Shown here piece by piece: positions 42,722 to 51,741 of a DNA stretch of 64,000 nucleotides; within the stretch, counting starts at the first letter, position 1, and every line of letters starts with the position of its first letter. The stretch covers positions 125,452 through 189,451 of the forward strand of contig FNPS01000006.1 of NCBI GenBank assembly GCA_900107365.1, in the 5' to 3' direction. The notes under the pieces were generated by a model. It saw only the letters and a program-made list of their open reading frames with translations, made no database searches and was not told the origin of the DNA. Source of the stretch: Flavobacterium aquidurense. GTDB lineage: Bacteria; Bacteroidota; Bacteroidia; Flavobacteriales; Flavobacteriaceae. The translations under genes and the position numbers were made by a program.

Positions 42722-45136
42722 ATGAAAATATTAAAATTTGGAGGTAAATCATTATCAAACGGAGAAGGACTTAATAAAGTTATTTCGATTATTTTAGATA
42801 AAGTAAACCAAGGAGAAAAAATCGCCGTTGTAGTTTCAGCACGAGGAAATGCGACAGATGAACTGGAAGACATTTTAAGAATTGCTGCTAAAAACGGAAA
42901 TTATAAGCCGTTATTAGAAAGCTTTAAGGCATATCAGACATCCGATTATCCACAAGTTGATTTATCAGAAGAATTTAATATTTTAGATAAACTTTTTGAA
43001 GGTGTAAGTCTGATAGGTGATTATAGTAATAAAATCAAAGATCAGATTTTGTCTAAAGGAGAATTGCTTTCGGCTAAATTATTGACTTCAATTTTAATTG
43101 AAAAAGGTATTCCTGCAAATTTTGTGGATACCAGAGAATTGCTTAAAACGGACTCAAAATTTGGCGATGCACAACCATTAGAGCAACTTTCTAAGAAAAA
43201 TGTAGTTAACTATTTCAAGCTTCATAACGGTTCAACAGTAAATATTGTTACAGGTTTCATAGGTTCAAACAATAACAATGATACAACTACATTAGGAAGA
43301 AACGGAAGTAACTATACCGCTTCGTTAATTGCTAATTATTTAGATGCCGAAGAACTTCAAAACTTTACACACGTAGACGGAATTTACACTGCAAATCCTG
43401 ATTTGGTCGCCGATGCTAAAAAGATTGAATATCTGTCTTTTAACGAAGCAAATGAGCTGGCTAATTTTGGTGCAACAATTCTTCATGCTAAAACCATTAT
43501 TCCGTTATTGGAAAAAAATATTCCGCTTCGTATTTTAAATACATTCAATCATGAAAACCGCGGAACTTTAATTACCTCAGATTCTGCTAAAGAAGGTATT
43601 AAAACGCTTTCTGTTTTAGAAAATGTTTCGCTGGTAAATCTTGAAGGACGCGGATTACTTGGAAAAGCGGGAGTTGATGCCCGAATTTTTAAAGTTATGG
43701 GAGATCATAACATCAGCGTAAGTATTATTTCGCAAGGTTCTTCAGAAAGAGGAATTGGTCTTGTTGTAGCGACAGATAAGGCAACTACAGCAATGGTCGA
43801 ACTGGAAAAAGAGTTTGAAAATGACTTTTATTCTAAAGATGTCAATCAGATCACGGTTACTGATAATGTTTCTGTAATTTCTATCATTGGTCAGGATTTG
43901 AGTACTTTTCATAAACCTTACACGGCATTAATCAAAAACAAAATAGTTCCAATTTTATTCAACAATACTGTTACGGGTAAAAACGTGAGTTTGGTGGTTA
44001 AAAAATCAGAACTGAATAAGGCTTTAAATGTAATTCACGGAGAGATTTTTGGAGTTTCTAAAAAAATTAATATCGCCATTATTGGTCATGGTTTGGTAGG
44101 TGGAACTTTAATCAATCAGATTTTAGAATCGGCTTCATCCATTGAAAAAAGAAAAGATGTAAGACTGAATGTTTTTGCTATTGCCAATTCTAAAAAATTA
44201 CTTTTAAACAAAAATGGCGTAACTTCAGACTGGAAAAATGATATTCAGAATAAAGGCGAGCAATACACTATTAATGACATTATTGCTTACGCAAATGAAC
44301 ATCATTTAGAAAACTTAATCGCAATTGATAATACGGCGAGTGCTTCTTTCGTAGAGAACTATATTCCACTTGTAGAAAGCAGTTTTGATTTGATTTCTTC
44401 TAATAAAGTAGCCAATACATTAAGTTATGGTTTTTATAAAGAACTGAGAAAATCTCTTGCTGAAAACCAAAAGAATTATTTGTACGAAACGAATGTTGGT
44501 GCAGGATTACCGTTAATAGATACTATAAAATTATTACACCTTTCAGGAGAAAATATTACGAAGATTAAAGGAGTTTTCTCTGGAACATTAAGTTATTTAT
44601 TTAATAATTTTTCTGCAAAAGACGCTCCATTTAGCGAAATTTTGAAAGAAGCAATTGATAACGGATACACAGAACCAGACCCACGCGAGGATTTATGCGG
44701 AAATGATGTGGGAAGAAAATTATTGATTTTAGCCAGAGAATTGGACTTACAAAATGAGTTTGAAGAGATCTCAATTCAGAATTTGATTCCGGAGCATTTA
44801 AGAGAAGGAAATGTGTCTGATTTCTTGACTAAACTAAAAGAATTTGACCCAATTTACGATAAAATAAAAGCAGATCAAAAGCCAAATCACGTATTAAGAT
44901 ACATTGGTGAATTGTCTGGAGATTTGCAAAACGATAAAGGAAATTTAGAAGTGAAATTAGTTTCAGTTCCTTCAGATACGGCGTTAGGCGGATTAAAAGG
45001 CTCTGATTCTTTCTTCGAAATTTATACAGAATCTTACGGAGATCGTCCAATTGTAATTCAGGGAGCCGGTGCAGGTTCTGCAGTTACAGCGAGAGGCGTT
45101 TTTGGAGATATTTTAAGATTGTCTGATAAAGGATAA
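42722..45136 (+). CDS. thrA: Bifunctional aspartate kinase / homoserine dehydrogenase
   Basis: This 804-aa fusion has an aspartate kinase domain (about 1-290, starting KILKFGGKSLSNGEGL, with LGRNGSNYTASLI), ACT domains (about 300-445, SVLENVSLVNLEGRGLLGKAGV and SIISQGSSERGI) and a homoserine dehydrogenase domain (from about 450, IAIIGHGLVGG). Motifs NVGAGLPLI, VFSGTLSYLF and GYTEPDPREDLCGNDVGRKL are intact. It controls flux from aspartate to homoserine. Coupled with metX behind a SAM-I riboswitch, it is geared here to methionine, although threonine synthesis may share it. Confidence 0.95.
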   Translation: MKILKFGGKSLSNGEGLNKVISIILDKVNQGEKIAVVVSARGNATDELEDILRIAAKNGNYKPLLESFKAYQTSDYPQVDLSEEFNILDKLFEGVSLIGDYSNKIKDQILSKGELLSAKLLTSILIEKGIPANFVDTRELLKTDSKFGDAQPLEQLSKKNVVNYFKLHNGSTVNIVTGFIGSNNNNDTTTLGRNGSNYTASLIANYLDAEELQNFTHVDGIYTANPDLVADAKKIEYLSFNEANELANFGATILHAKTIIPLLEKNIPLRILNTFNHENRGTLITSDSAKEGIKTLSVLENVSLVNLEGRGLLGKAGVDARIFKVMGDHNISVSIISQGSSERGIGLVVATDKATTAMVELEKEFENDFYSKDVNQITVTDNVSVISIIGQDLSTFHKPYTALIKNKIVPILFNNTVTGKNVSLVVKKSELNKALNVIHGEIFGVSKKINIAIIGHGLVGGTLINQILESASSIEKRKDVRLNVFAIANSKKLLLNKNGVTSDWKNDIQNKGEQYTINDIIAYANEHHLENLIAIDNTASASFVENYIPLVESSFDLISSNKVANTLSYGFYKELRKSLAENQKNYLYETNVGAGLPLIDTIKLLHLSGENITKIKGVFSGTLSYLFNNFSAKDAPFSEILKEAIDNGYTEPDPREDLCGNDVGRKLLILARELDLQNEFEEISIQNLIPEHLREGNVSDFLTKLKEFDPIYDKIKADQKPNHVLRYIGELSGDLQNDKGNLEVKLVSVPSDTALGGLKGSDSFFEIYTESYGDRPIVIQGAGAGSAVTARGVFGDILRLSDKG

Positions 45137-45139
45137 TAT

Positions 45140-45180
45140 CGATTTTAGATTTTAGAGTTCTGATTTTAGATTGTTGAACT
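45140..45180. repeat. Degenerate GATTTTAGA repeat
   Basis: Units CGATTTTAGATTTTAGAG and TGATTTTAGATTG between thrA and the OsmC gene. Related runs occur at 46972-47038 and 48305-48358. Confidence 0.6.
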
Positions 45181-45207
45181 CGAACAACAAAACAAAAAAC
45201 AAAAAAA

Positions 45208-45633
45208 ATGAAAGTAACCTTAAACAGAGTAAACGACGCGTTTCATTTCAAACTAAAAAATGAAAGAGGTCATGTAGTTGATGTTGATAGCAGAGCCGAA
45301 TTTGGCGGAAGCGATTTAGGTGCAAGTCCGATGGAATTAGTATTGATGGGTGTTGCAGGATGCAGTGCAATTGATATGATTTCAATTTTAAAGAAACAAC
45401 GTCAGGAAATAACATCCTTTAACGCTGAGGTTGAAGGCGAGCGCGTTCAAATTGGAGAAGCGAAACCTTTTAAAGAAATCGATGTGGTGTTTTATTTAGA
45501 AGGCGACATCAATCCTGAAAAAGCAAAACGCGCTGCAGAACTTTCTTTTGAGAAATATTGTTCCGTTGCCAAAACAGTTGAGCCAACAGCAACCATAAAA
45601 TATAAAGTTGTTTTGAACAACGAAATACTATAA
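45208..45633 (+). CDS. OsmC family protein
   Basis: This 141-aa protein has the OsmC/Ohr fold signature: GGSDLGASPMELVLMGVAGCSAIDMISILKKQ with the first catalytic-type Cys, and LSFEKYCSVAKTVEPTATI with the second. Members act as thiol peroxidases or handle sulfur-containing small molecules. Its position in the methionine cluster suggests a role linked to thiols. Probably part of the metX-thrA transcript or transcribed separately from the repeat-bearing gap. Confidence 0.88.
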   Translation: MKVTLNRVNDAFHFKLKNERGHVVDVDSRAEFGGSDLGASPMELVLMGVAGCSAIDMISILKKQRQEITSFNAEVEGERVQIGEAKPFKEIDVVFYLEGDINPEKAKRAAELSFEKYCSVAKTVEPTATIKYKVVLNNEIL

Positions 45634-45727
45634 ATTAGAAAATGAGTCAATTAGAGAATTAGATAATTTTTAGATTGGCTAAAAAGACTCACTTGTTTAC
45701 GTTTTCAAATCATTGTTTTACACATCG

Positions 45728-45790
45728 TATAAACCTGAAACTTGAAACCTGACACGAGGCTTTAGCCGAACTGGCGAAGCAAACAAAAAA
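45728..45790. repeat. CTGAAACTTGAAACCTGAC repeat with CGAGGC/GCGAAGC tail
   Basis: Same CTTGAAACC family as at 6268 and 51688, followed by a GCTTTAGCCGAACTGGCGAAGC segment that is echoed at 52765-52790. It ends 10-20 nt before the next start codon. Confidence 0.6.
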
Positions 45791-45800
45791 ACAAAAAATA

Positions 45801-46973
45801 ATGAACGAACAAGAATTTGGTTTTGAAACCCAGGCCATACGTACACATTTAGAAAAAACACAATTTCAGGAACATTCAACTCCTTTGTATTTATCATCAA
45901 GCTTTGTATTTGAGGATGCAGAAGATATGAGAGCCTCTTTTACAGAAGAAAAAGTACGTAATATTTACTCTCGCTTTAGCAACCCAAATACAACAGAATT
46001 TGTGGACAAAGTTTGTGCAATGGAAGGTGCCGAAGCTGGTTATGCTTTTGCAACGGGAATGGCTGCGATATACTCTACGTTTGCAGGATTATTAGAATCT
46101 GGCGACCACATTGTTTCTGCGGGAAGTGTCTTTGGATCAACGCACGCTTTATTCATGACTTATTTTCCAAAATGGAAAATCGAAACTTCTTATTTTGATA
46201 TTAATCAGCCGGAAACGATTGAAAGTTTTATTAAACCAAACACTAAAATTTTATATGCTGAAACACCAACAAATCCTGGTGTAGATGTAATTGATTTAGA
46301 ATTATTGGGGCAAATTGCAAAAAAGCACAATTTGATTTTAATAATTGATAACTGTTTCGCAACACCATACATTCAACAGCCTATTAAATACGGTGCTCAT
46401 ATCGTAATTCACTCGGCAACAAAACTGATAGACGGACAAGGTCGTGTATTAGGCGGAGTTGCTGTTGGAGATGCTGAATTGATTCGTAAAATATATTTAT
46501 TTTCAAGAAATACAGGACCGGCAATGTCACCATTTAATGCGTGGGTTTTGTCAAAAAGTTTAGAAACTTTGGCTGTGCGTGTTGACAAACATTGCGAAAA
46601 TGCTTTGAAAGTGGCTGAATTTTTAGAAGCTCATCCAAATGTACAAAGTGTGAAATATCCGTTTTTGAAATCACATCCAAAATATGAAATCGCAAAAAAA
46701 CAAATGCTTTTAGGCGGTAATATTATTGCGATTGAAATTAAAGGTGGTCTTGAGGCAGGTAGAAAATTTTTGGACAAGATTAAATTATGTTCTCTTTCTG
46801 CAAACATTGGAGATGTAAAAACCATTGTAACGCATCCAGCCTCAACAACACACAGTAAATTGTCTGTTGAAGAAAAGCTTGCAGTCGGAATTACAGAAGG
46901 TTTAGTACGTGTCTCTGTAGGTTTAGAAACGGTAAAAGATGTTATTGCCGATTTAGATCAGGCACTTTCTTAA
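45801..46973 (+). CDS. metZ: O-succinylhomoserine sulfhydrylase-type trans-sulfuration enzyme (MetZ)
   Basis: This 390-aa PLP enzyme of the Cys/Met metabolism family has the start FGFETQAIRTHLEKTQFQEHSTPLYLSSSFVF and the PLP-lysine segment VIHSATKLIDGQGRVLGG; GQGRVLGG is characteristic of MetZ. Other motifs are YSRFSNPNTTEF and THPASTTHSKLS. It may use O-acetyl- or O-succinylhomoserine with sulfide to give homocysteine; the presence of metX argues for the acetyl ester in vivo. It therefore overlaps with metY in function, and cystathionine gamma-synthase activity cannot be excluded. Confidence 0.85.
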   Translation: MNEQEFGFETQAIRTHLEKTQFQEHSTPLYLSSSFVFEDAEDMRASFTEEKVRNIYSRFSNPNTTEFVDKVCAMEGAEAGYAFATGMAAIYSTFAGLLESGDHIVSAGSVFGSTHALFMTYFPKWKIETSYFDINQPETIESFIKPNTKILYAETPTNPGVDVIDLELLGQIAKKHNLILIIDNCFATPYIQQPIKYGAHIVIHSATKLIDGQGRVLGGVAVGDAELIRKIYLFSRNTGPAMSPFNAWVLSKSLETLAVRVDKHCENALKVAEFLEAHPNVQSVKYPFLKSHPKYEIAKKQMLLGGNIIAIEIKGGLEAGRKFLDKIKLCSLSANIGDVKTIVTHPASTTHSKLSVEEKLAVGITEGLVRVSVGLETVKDVIADLDQALS

Positions 46974-47038
46974 GAAATTTTAGATTTATGATTTTAGATG
47001 TTAGATTTTGAATCTGATATCTAAAATCATATTTTTAT
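46972..47038. repeat. GATTTTAGAT inverted repeat
   Basis: TTTTAGATTTATGATTTTAGATG faces TCTGATATCTAAAATCAT, forming an imperfect hairpin whose end is 5 nt from the next start codon. Confidence 0.65.
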
Positions 47039-47041
47039 GGT

Positions 47042-47572
47042 ATGGCTAAACCAAAACTACTTATCCTGTCAGATTTATTTGGAGGACAACATCCGGAATG
47101 GATAAACTACTATACAGATACATTACGGTCTAAATTTGAGATTCAGTATTATGATGTTCTTGAATTAGCCTGTATTGATGCTTCTAATCTTGTGGAAGCA
47201 GATATTCACAAACAATTTCTCGATGGAGGAATTGATAAAGCAGTTGAAACTTTATTAAAATTAGAAACTGATAAAGTAACAGTTTTGGGATTTAGCATTG
47301 GAGGAACAATTGCCTGGAAAGCTTCTTTGCAAGGATTAAAAACAACACATTTATTTGCTGTTTCCTCAACTCGATTACGATATGAAACGGAAGCTCCAAA
47401 TTGTGAAATTAAATTGTTTTTTGGCGATCAGGATTCAAATAAGCCAAACTCAAATTGGTTCCTGGATTTAAAAATTCCTTCTGAAATTCTTCAAGATCAA
47501 AATCACCAATTGTATTTAGAAGAAAAAAATGCTACTGCGATTTGTGCTGAAATTTTAAAAGTTACATTATAA
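47042..47572 (+). CDS. Small alpha/beta-hydrolase
   Basis: This 176-aa protein has an alpha/beta-hydrolase core with the nucleophile elbow GFSIGGTIAW (Ser around residue 87). The start AKPKLLILSDLFGGQHPEW resembles short hydrolases, and the acid loop may be FGDQDSNKP. No substrate can be assigned. It follows metZ by 68 bp and is likely co-transcribed. A thioesterase- or dienelactone-hydrolase-like role is possible. Confidence 0.7.
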   Translation: MAKPKLLILSDLFGGQHPEWINYYTDTLRSKFEIQYYDVLELACIDASNLVEADIHKQFLDGGIDKAVETLLKLETDKVTVLGFSIGGTIAWKASLQGLKTTHLFAVSSTRLRYETEAPNCEIKLFFGDQDSNKPNSNWFLDLKIPSEILQDQNHQLYLEEKNATAICAEILKVTL

Positions 47573-47710
47573 ACAACGATTTTTTGACTGTAAATTTATT
47601 ACTGTTAAAAAATCGTTTTTGGTTTTTATAATTGTTTCAGTAAAAAGTATATTTTTGTTTATAACGAAATCAAAAAGATATACTTAACCTTAAATCAACC
47701 TTTATCGCTT

Positions 47711-48220
47711 ATGAGCAATTCTACTTATATTTTAGATGATACATTATTGGTGTCCAGCGGGACTCGTTTTTTGAATTACATTATTGATCTTTTCTCCTTT
47801 TTTATTTTCTTAATTGCAATTGGAGTTGTATTAGGGATTTTGACCAATTTATTTGGAATGACTTCGCTCGGCCTTTGGGTTGACGGTTTGGGGGATTTTG
47901 GATGGAATATTGTAGCTATCATTGTGTCCGTAATTTATTATACTATTATGGAAGGATTGTTTGGTCGATCTGTAGGCAAATTTATTACGGGCTCTGTTGT
48001 TGTGGATGAAAATGGAGAAAAACCAAGCTTTGGAACCATTTTTAAAAGAAGTTTATGTCGCTATATCCCATTTGATGCCTTTACTTTTTTAGGAGGCTCA
48101 AGAGGATGGCACGATTCGATTTCTGATACCTATGTTGTTAGTAAAAAAGGATTGGATGAAAGTGTAAAATCTTTTCATGATTTTAACTTAATTGGTGTTC
48201 CTGAAACCGAATTAATTTAA
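47711..48220 (+). CDS. RDD family membrane protein
   Basis: This 169-aa protein matches the RDD family. The first helix is preceded by SGTRFLNYIIDLFSFFIF (R and D of the RDD signature), with further helices around 40-60 and 72-92, and the conserved GLFGRSVGKFITGSVVVDENG region. Function unknown; some RDD proteins are linked to ion transport. A TATTTTTG promoter box near 47650, identical in context to one before the Rrf2 gene, lies upstream. Confidence 0.82.
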   Translation: MSNSTYILDDTLLVSSGTRFLNYIIDLFSFFIFLIAIGVVLGILTNLFGMTSLGLWVDGLGDFGWNIVAIIVSVIYYTIMEGLFGRSVGKFITGSVVVDENGEKPSFGTIFKRSLCRYIPFDAFTFLGGSRGWHDSISDTYVVSKKGLDESVKSFHDFNLIGVPETELI

Positions 48221-48225
48221 ACTAT

Positions 48226-48242
48226 ACTAATTTAGTAGAATA
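48226..48242 (+). promoter_or_regulatory. Candidate Rrf2-regulator operator, site 3 (autoregulatory)
   Basis: ACTAATTTAGTAGAATA, same 17-bp consensus as the sites before leaders 1 and 2 and the sulfate operon. It lies 123 bp before the Rrf2 gene start, upstream of a TATTTTTG box at about 48276. Confidence 0.55.
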
Positions 48243-48304
48243 TAGTTGGTCATTATATTATTATTCTCGTTCAAAAAGTATATTTTTGTAACAGAAAAAT
48301 ATTT

Positions 48305-48358
48305 AAAATGTAGATTTAAGATTTCGAATCTAAAATCTATATTCTAAAATCTAAAATT
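48305..48358. repeat. GATTTAAGATTTCGAATCTAAAATC inverted repeat before the Rrf2 gene
   Basis: TAGATTTAAGATTTCGAATC faces CTAAAATCTATATTC and TAAAATCTAAAATTAC; imperfect hairpin ending 6 nt before the GTG start. Confidence 0.6.
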
Positions 48359-48364
48359 ACACAC

Positions 48365-48775
48365 GTGCTTTCAAAGAAAACAAAATACGGAATTAAAGCT
48401 TTAACATATTTAGCCAGACGAGAGAACAACGAACCGGTACAAATTGCTGAAATTGCCAAAAGCGAACATATTTCGATTAAATTTCTGGAGAGTATTTTAT
48501 TACTGCTTCGAAACTCCGGTTTTCTTGGAGCGAAAAAAGGAAAAGGCGGTGGCTATTATTTGATCAAGGATCCAAAAGATATTAGTATGGCCAAAGTTTA
48601 TCGCATCCTCGAAGGACCTATTGCACTTTTACCTTGCGCCAGTCATAATTTTTACGAAAAATGCGATGATTGTGATGATGAGTCAACTTGTGCTGCCAGA
48701 CGTTTAATGACTGAGGTTAGAGATAACACGCTTAAAATTTTGGAAAGCAATTCTTTGGCAGATATTGCTTTTTAA
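48365..48775 (+). CDS. Rrf2-family transcriptional regulator
   Basis: This 136-aa protein has the Rrf2 winged helix (LSKKTKYGIKALTYLARR, IAKSEHISIKFLESILLLLRNSGFLGAKKGKGGGYYL). The following loop holds four cysteines (LPCASHNFYEKCDDCDDESTC), placed like the Fe-S cysteines of IscR and NsrR but with different spacing. The family includes IscR and the cysteine-pathway repressor CymR. It begins with GTG. Its position between methionine genes and the sulfate operon, with a shared 17-bp motif at four promoters, suggests it controls sulfur assimilation; the effector could be a thiol, an Fe-S cluster or cysteine synthase. Confidence 0.9.
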   Translation: MLSKKTKYGIKALTYLARRENNEPVQIAEIAKSEHISIKFLESILLLLRNSGFLGAKKGKGGGYYLIKDPKDISMAKVYRILEGPIALLPCASHNFYEKCDDCDDESTCAARRLMTEVRDNTLKILESNSLADIAF

Positions 48776-48802
48776 CTGACTCTGTTCGAAATAAATCATA
48801 AT

Positions 48803-48840
48803 AAAAAAGACCTTTTCATTAATTTGAAAAGGTCTTTTTT
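48803..48840. terminator. Bidirectional terminator
   Basis: AAAAAAGACCTTTTC / GAAAAGGTCTTTTTT between the convergent Rrf2 and TSUP genes. Confidence 0.9.
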
Positions 48841-48862
48841 TATATTTTGAAGATTCCTTCTT

Positions 48863-49645
48863 CTAGAAAACTAATTTATAACCTGCCAGAAAAAGCATTA
48901 CTGCAATAGCGTTTCTCAGAAATAAATCAGGTACTTTTCCGCTTAACATACTTCCCATAAAAATTCCCGGAAGTGATCCCATTAATAATTGGCCTAATAA
49001 TCCCAAATCTAAATTTCCCATTGAGGCATGTCCGATTCCGGCAACAAGAGTTAGGGGAACGGCGTGGGCAATCTCGGTTCCAACCAAACGAGGCGTTGGT
49101 AATAGTGGATAAAGGAAAAATAAAGTTACAGTTCCTAAAGCACCAGCGCCAATTGAAGTAAGTGTAACCGTTGCTCCTAGTAAAACACCAATTCCGATAG
49201 TCAGCATATTTTGAGTGTGACTTTCGGTATGAAATTTGTCTCCGGCATGTTTTTGAGAAAAAACTAAAAGTTTCTTTTTGAATAAAATAGCTATTGATGT
49301 AAAAAGTAGTGCCCAGCCTAAACTGTATTTGATTAAAGCATTTATAGTAGAAATATCAGTTTTAATACTATGTAAAATCCATAAGGTAAGTAAAGCTGCA
49401 GGAACACTGCCTAAAGTAAGCCAGCCCGTTATCTGCCAATTGATATTGCTTTTTTTATGATGCACAAATACGCCTCCCATTTTGGTAAATGCCGCATATA
49501 ATAAATCGGTACCTACTGCTGTTGTTGGAGGAATACCAAAGTATAATAAAATAGGAGTCATTAAAGAACCGCCGCCAACACCTGTTAACCCTACCACAAA
49601 ACCAACTAGTAAACCCGCTATAACAAGACCTATTTGAAAATCCAT
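48863..49645 (-). CDS. TSUP family (TauE/SafE) membrane permease
   Basis: This 260-aa protein has about eight membrane helices and the TSUP pattern of two related halves: GLVIAGLLVGFVVGLTGVGGGSLMTPILL at the start and VTLTSIGAGALGTVTLFFLYPLLP later. The family moves sulfite, sulfoacetate or other sulfur oxyanions. It is transcribed towards the Rrf2 gene and away from the sulfate operon, so it shares the 49646-49958 region with a second TSUP gene. The start at 49645 (MDFQIGLVIAG) is chosen over an upstream Met. Confidence 0.85.
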   Translation of the reverse strand: MDFQIGLVIAGLLVGFVVGLTGVGGGSLMTPILLYFGIPPTTAVGTDLLYAAFTKMGGVFVHHKKSNINWQITGWLTLGSVPAALLTLWILHSIKTDISTINALIKYSLGWALLFTSIAILFKKKLLVFSQKHAGDKFHTESHTQNMLTIGIGVLLGATVTLTSIGAGALGTVTLFFLYPLLPTPRLVGTEIAHAVPLTLVAGIGHASMGNLDLGLLGQLLMGSLPGIFMGSMLSGKVPDLFLRNAIAVMLFLAGYKLVF

Positions 49646-49867
49646 AATAAAAATTTGCGGTAAAAATAACAACAATTTTATAATTATCCTATGGATGTGG
49701 TAGACTTTAAAGTGTTATATTTGTAAACGAATATCATTAATGTTTTATTTAGCTGTAATACAGTGCAATATGTTTTATAACTTAATAAGTCAATTTGTTA
49801 TATTATCTAAAGTTGATACTTACTTAAACAAAAGAGAATTAGAGTTGTAAAAAAATTAAATAATGTT

Positions 49868-49896
49868 TTGATATTTAGAAATAAGTACTAATTTTG
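49868..49896 (+). promoter_or_regulatory. Promoter of the sulfate assimilation operon
   Basis: TTG at 49868-49870, 18-nt spacer, TAATTTTG at 49889-49896; good match. The candidate operator starts 12 nt downstream, over the expected RNA start. Confidence 0.65.
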
Positions 49897-49907
49897 CATA
49901 GTAATCT

Positions 49908-49924
49908 ATTAAGCCGATAGGGTA
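49908..49924 (+). promoter_or_regulatory. Candidate Rrf2-regulator operator, site 4
   Basis: ATTAAGCCGATAGGGTA, sharing GATAGGGTAATGGA with site 1 (14 identical bases in a row). Confidence 0.6.
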
Positions 49925-49958
49925 ATGGATTTAGCAGCTGAAAACCAAGCCAGAGAGT

Positions 49959-50861
49959 ATGGAAAAAGAATTGAAAATAAATAGTTATGATGGTAGGTCT
50001 GATGGATCGTTAAAAGAAAAATTGTGGGTTTTAATTCCGGTTGTTTTGTTGGTAGGTTTATTGTCTACGTTGGTATACAATCACTACGCTGAGTTTACAT
50101 GGACTGGATTTGTTGGAGGTTTTAATCAGGAATTTTTAGTGTTTTTTGCTATTGGTGTTTTTGCACAGTTGGTAGACGGGACATTAGGAATGGGTTATGG
50201 AGCAACTTCGACTTCTTTTTTATTGGCTTACGGAGTTCCGCCAGTAATAAGCAGTACTGCAGTTCACGTATCTGAAATGTTTACAACGGGAGCATCGGCG
50301 CTTTCTCATCATAAGTTCGGAAACATCAATAAAAAACTAGTGAAGCATTTATTGATTCCGGGAGTTTTAGGTTCAATTACGGGAGCTTATTTGTTGTCAG
50401 ATGTAATTAATGGCGATATTATAAAGCCATTTATTGCCGTTTATATGATTGTTTTGGCGATCATAATTATTAGAAAAGCGTTAGCAAAAACGATAGTTAA
50501 AAAGAAAACTAAAAAACTAGGATATTTAGCCACTTTTGGAGGTTTTATGGATTCTGTTGGCGGTGGAGGCTGGGGACCAATTGTAACTTCTACATTATTA
50601 GGAAGAGGAAGAAATCCTCGTTATACGATTGGATCAGTAAATGCAGCTGAATTTGCAGTTTCATTTGCAAGCGGAATTACCTTCATGCTTTTTGGAGGAA
50701 TCCATGGTTGGCAGGTTATTTTTGGGTTGATTTTAGGAGGTGTCATTGCAGCGCCATTAGGAGCTTATTTGATCAATAAAATCAAAAGAAAACCAATGAT
50801 GATTGCGGTTGGAATTTTAATAATACTATTGAGTTTAAAAACATTATCTAAATTATTGTAA
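49959..50861 (+). CDS. TSUP family permease, probable sulfate or sulfite transporter
   Basis: This 300-aa protein has an N-terminal cytoplasmic stretch and seven to eight membrane helices. Conserved TSUP glycine motifs appear in QLVDGTLGMGYGATSTSFLLAYGV and GGFMDSVGGGGWGPIVTSTLLGRG. Being the first gene of the cysHDN-sulfite reductase cluster, it most likely imports sulfate in place of CysP- or CysTWA-type transporters. A short overlapping frame starts at 49925. Probably controlled by the Rrf2 regulator through the motif at 49908-49924. Confidence 0.85.
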   Translation: MEKELKINSYDGRSDGSLKEKLWVLIPVVLLVGLLSTLVYNHYAEFTWTGFVGGFNQEFLVFFAIGVFAQLVDGTLGMGYGATSTSFLLAYGVPPVISSTAVHVSEMFTTGASALSHHKFGNINKKLVKHLLIPGVLGSITGAYLLSDVINGDIIKPFIAVYMIVLAIIIIRKALAKTIVKKKTKKLGYLATFGGFMDSVGGGGWGPIVTSTLLGRGRNPRYTIGSVNAAEFAVSFASGITFMLFGGIHGWQVIFGLILGGVIAAPLGAYLINKIKRKPMMIAVGILIILLSLKTLSKLL

Positions 50862-50888
50862 TCAATTTTTTAGAAAGGAAAAGAGAAT

Positions 50889-51599
50889 ATGAGTGCGACA
50901 GTTATACAAACATTATTAGATAAAACGAAAAATTTTTCACTTGATGAAACCTTAGTTTTTTTAGCTACGGAATTTCCGGGAAAAGTAATTTTTTCGACTT
51001 CTTTTGGTCAGGAAGATCAGGTAATTACAGATTTCATTGCCAAAAGCAATACTGATATTACCATTTTTACTCTGGATACCGGAAGATTGTTTCAGGAAAC
51101 TTATGATGTTTTTCATAAGACATTAAAAAAGTATAAAAGACCAATTGAGGTTTATTTTCCGGAAGCAACAGCAGTGGAAAATTTATTAAAAGAAAAAGGC
51201 CCAAACAGTTTTTATGATTCGGTTGAGAATAGAAAAGAATGTTGTTTCATTCGAAAAGTAGTTCCGTTAAGAAAAGCTTTGGCAGGAAACTCAGTTTGGA
51301 TTACAGGTTTAAGAGCAGAACAATCTGAGAACAGACAAGATCTGAATCTATTTGAATACGATGGAGGTTTCGAAATCATCAAATTCAATCCATTATTAAA
51401 ATGGTCTTTAGAGGAAGTTGAAACGTATTTATCAGAAAACAATGTTCCTCAAAATGCTTTACACAAACAAGGTTTCGTAAGCATAGGATGCGCACCATGT
51501 ACGAGAGCCATTTTCCCGGGAGAAGATATCAGAGCCGGAAGATGGTGGTGGGAATCAAGCCATAAAGAATGCGGATTGCACAGCGCTAAGAAGGAATAA
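50889..51599 (+). CDS. cysH: Assimilatory APS/PAPS reductase
   Basis: This 236-aa enzyme reduces activated sulfate to sulfite. It has the PP-loop-like start (VIFSTSFGQEDQVITDFI), GLRAEQSENR, the paired cysteines Cys118-Cys119 and the CxxC at 201-204 that together bind a 4Fe-4S cluster, and the catalytic ECGLH (Cys228). The four cluster cysteines indicate an APS reductase of the plant/Pseudomonas type. That fits the absence of an APS kinase domain in CysN here. Thioredoxin would be the electron donor. Confidence 0.93.
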   Translation: MSATVIQTLLDKTKNFSLDETLVFLATEFPGKVIFSTSFGQEDQVITDFIAKSNTDITIFTLDTGRLFQETYDVFHKTLKKYKRPIEVYFPEATAVENLLKEKGPNSFYDSVENRKECCFIRKVVPLRKALAGNSVWITGLRAEQSENRQDLNLFEYDGGFEIIKFNPLLKWSLEEVETYLSENNVPQNALHKQGFVSIGCAPCTRAIFPGEDIRAGRWWWESSHKECGLHSAKKE

Positions 51600-51741
51600 A
51601 GAGAATAGAATAAAGAGAATAGAGGCAAGAGCCACGAAGCAGGAGAGTAGAATAAAGAGAATAGAATAAAACAATAGTTGAAAATTTTAGGTCACCACAA
51701 AACTTGAAACCTGAAACTTGAAACTTTTTAAACAAAAAACA
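51600..51741. repeat. AAAGAGAATAGAAT direct repeats and CTTGAAACC repeat before cysD
   Basis: Four to five copies of AAAGAGAATAGA(AT) at about 51600-51672, then AAACTTGAAACCTGAAACTTGAAACTT at 51700-51727. The latter ends 15 nt before the cysD start. Confidence 0.7.

Noticed and set aside
49925..49984. uORF MDLAAENQAREYGKRIENK overlapping the TSUP start as a fifth leader peptide
   Set aside because: It contains no Cys, no Met beyond the start, and no terminator follows it.
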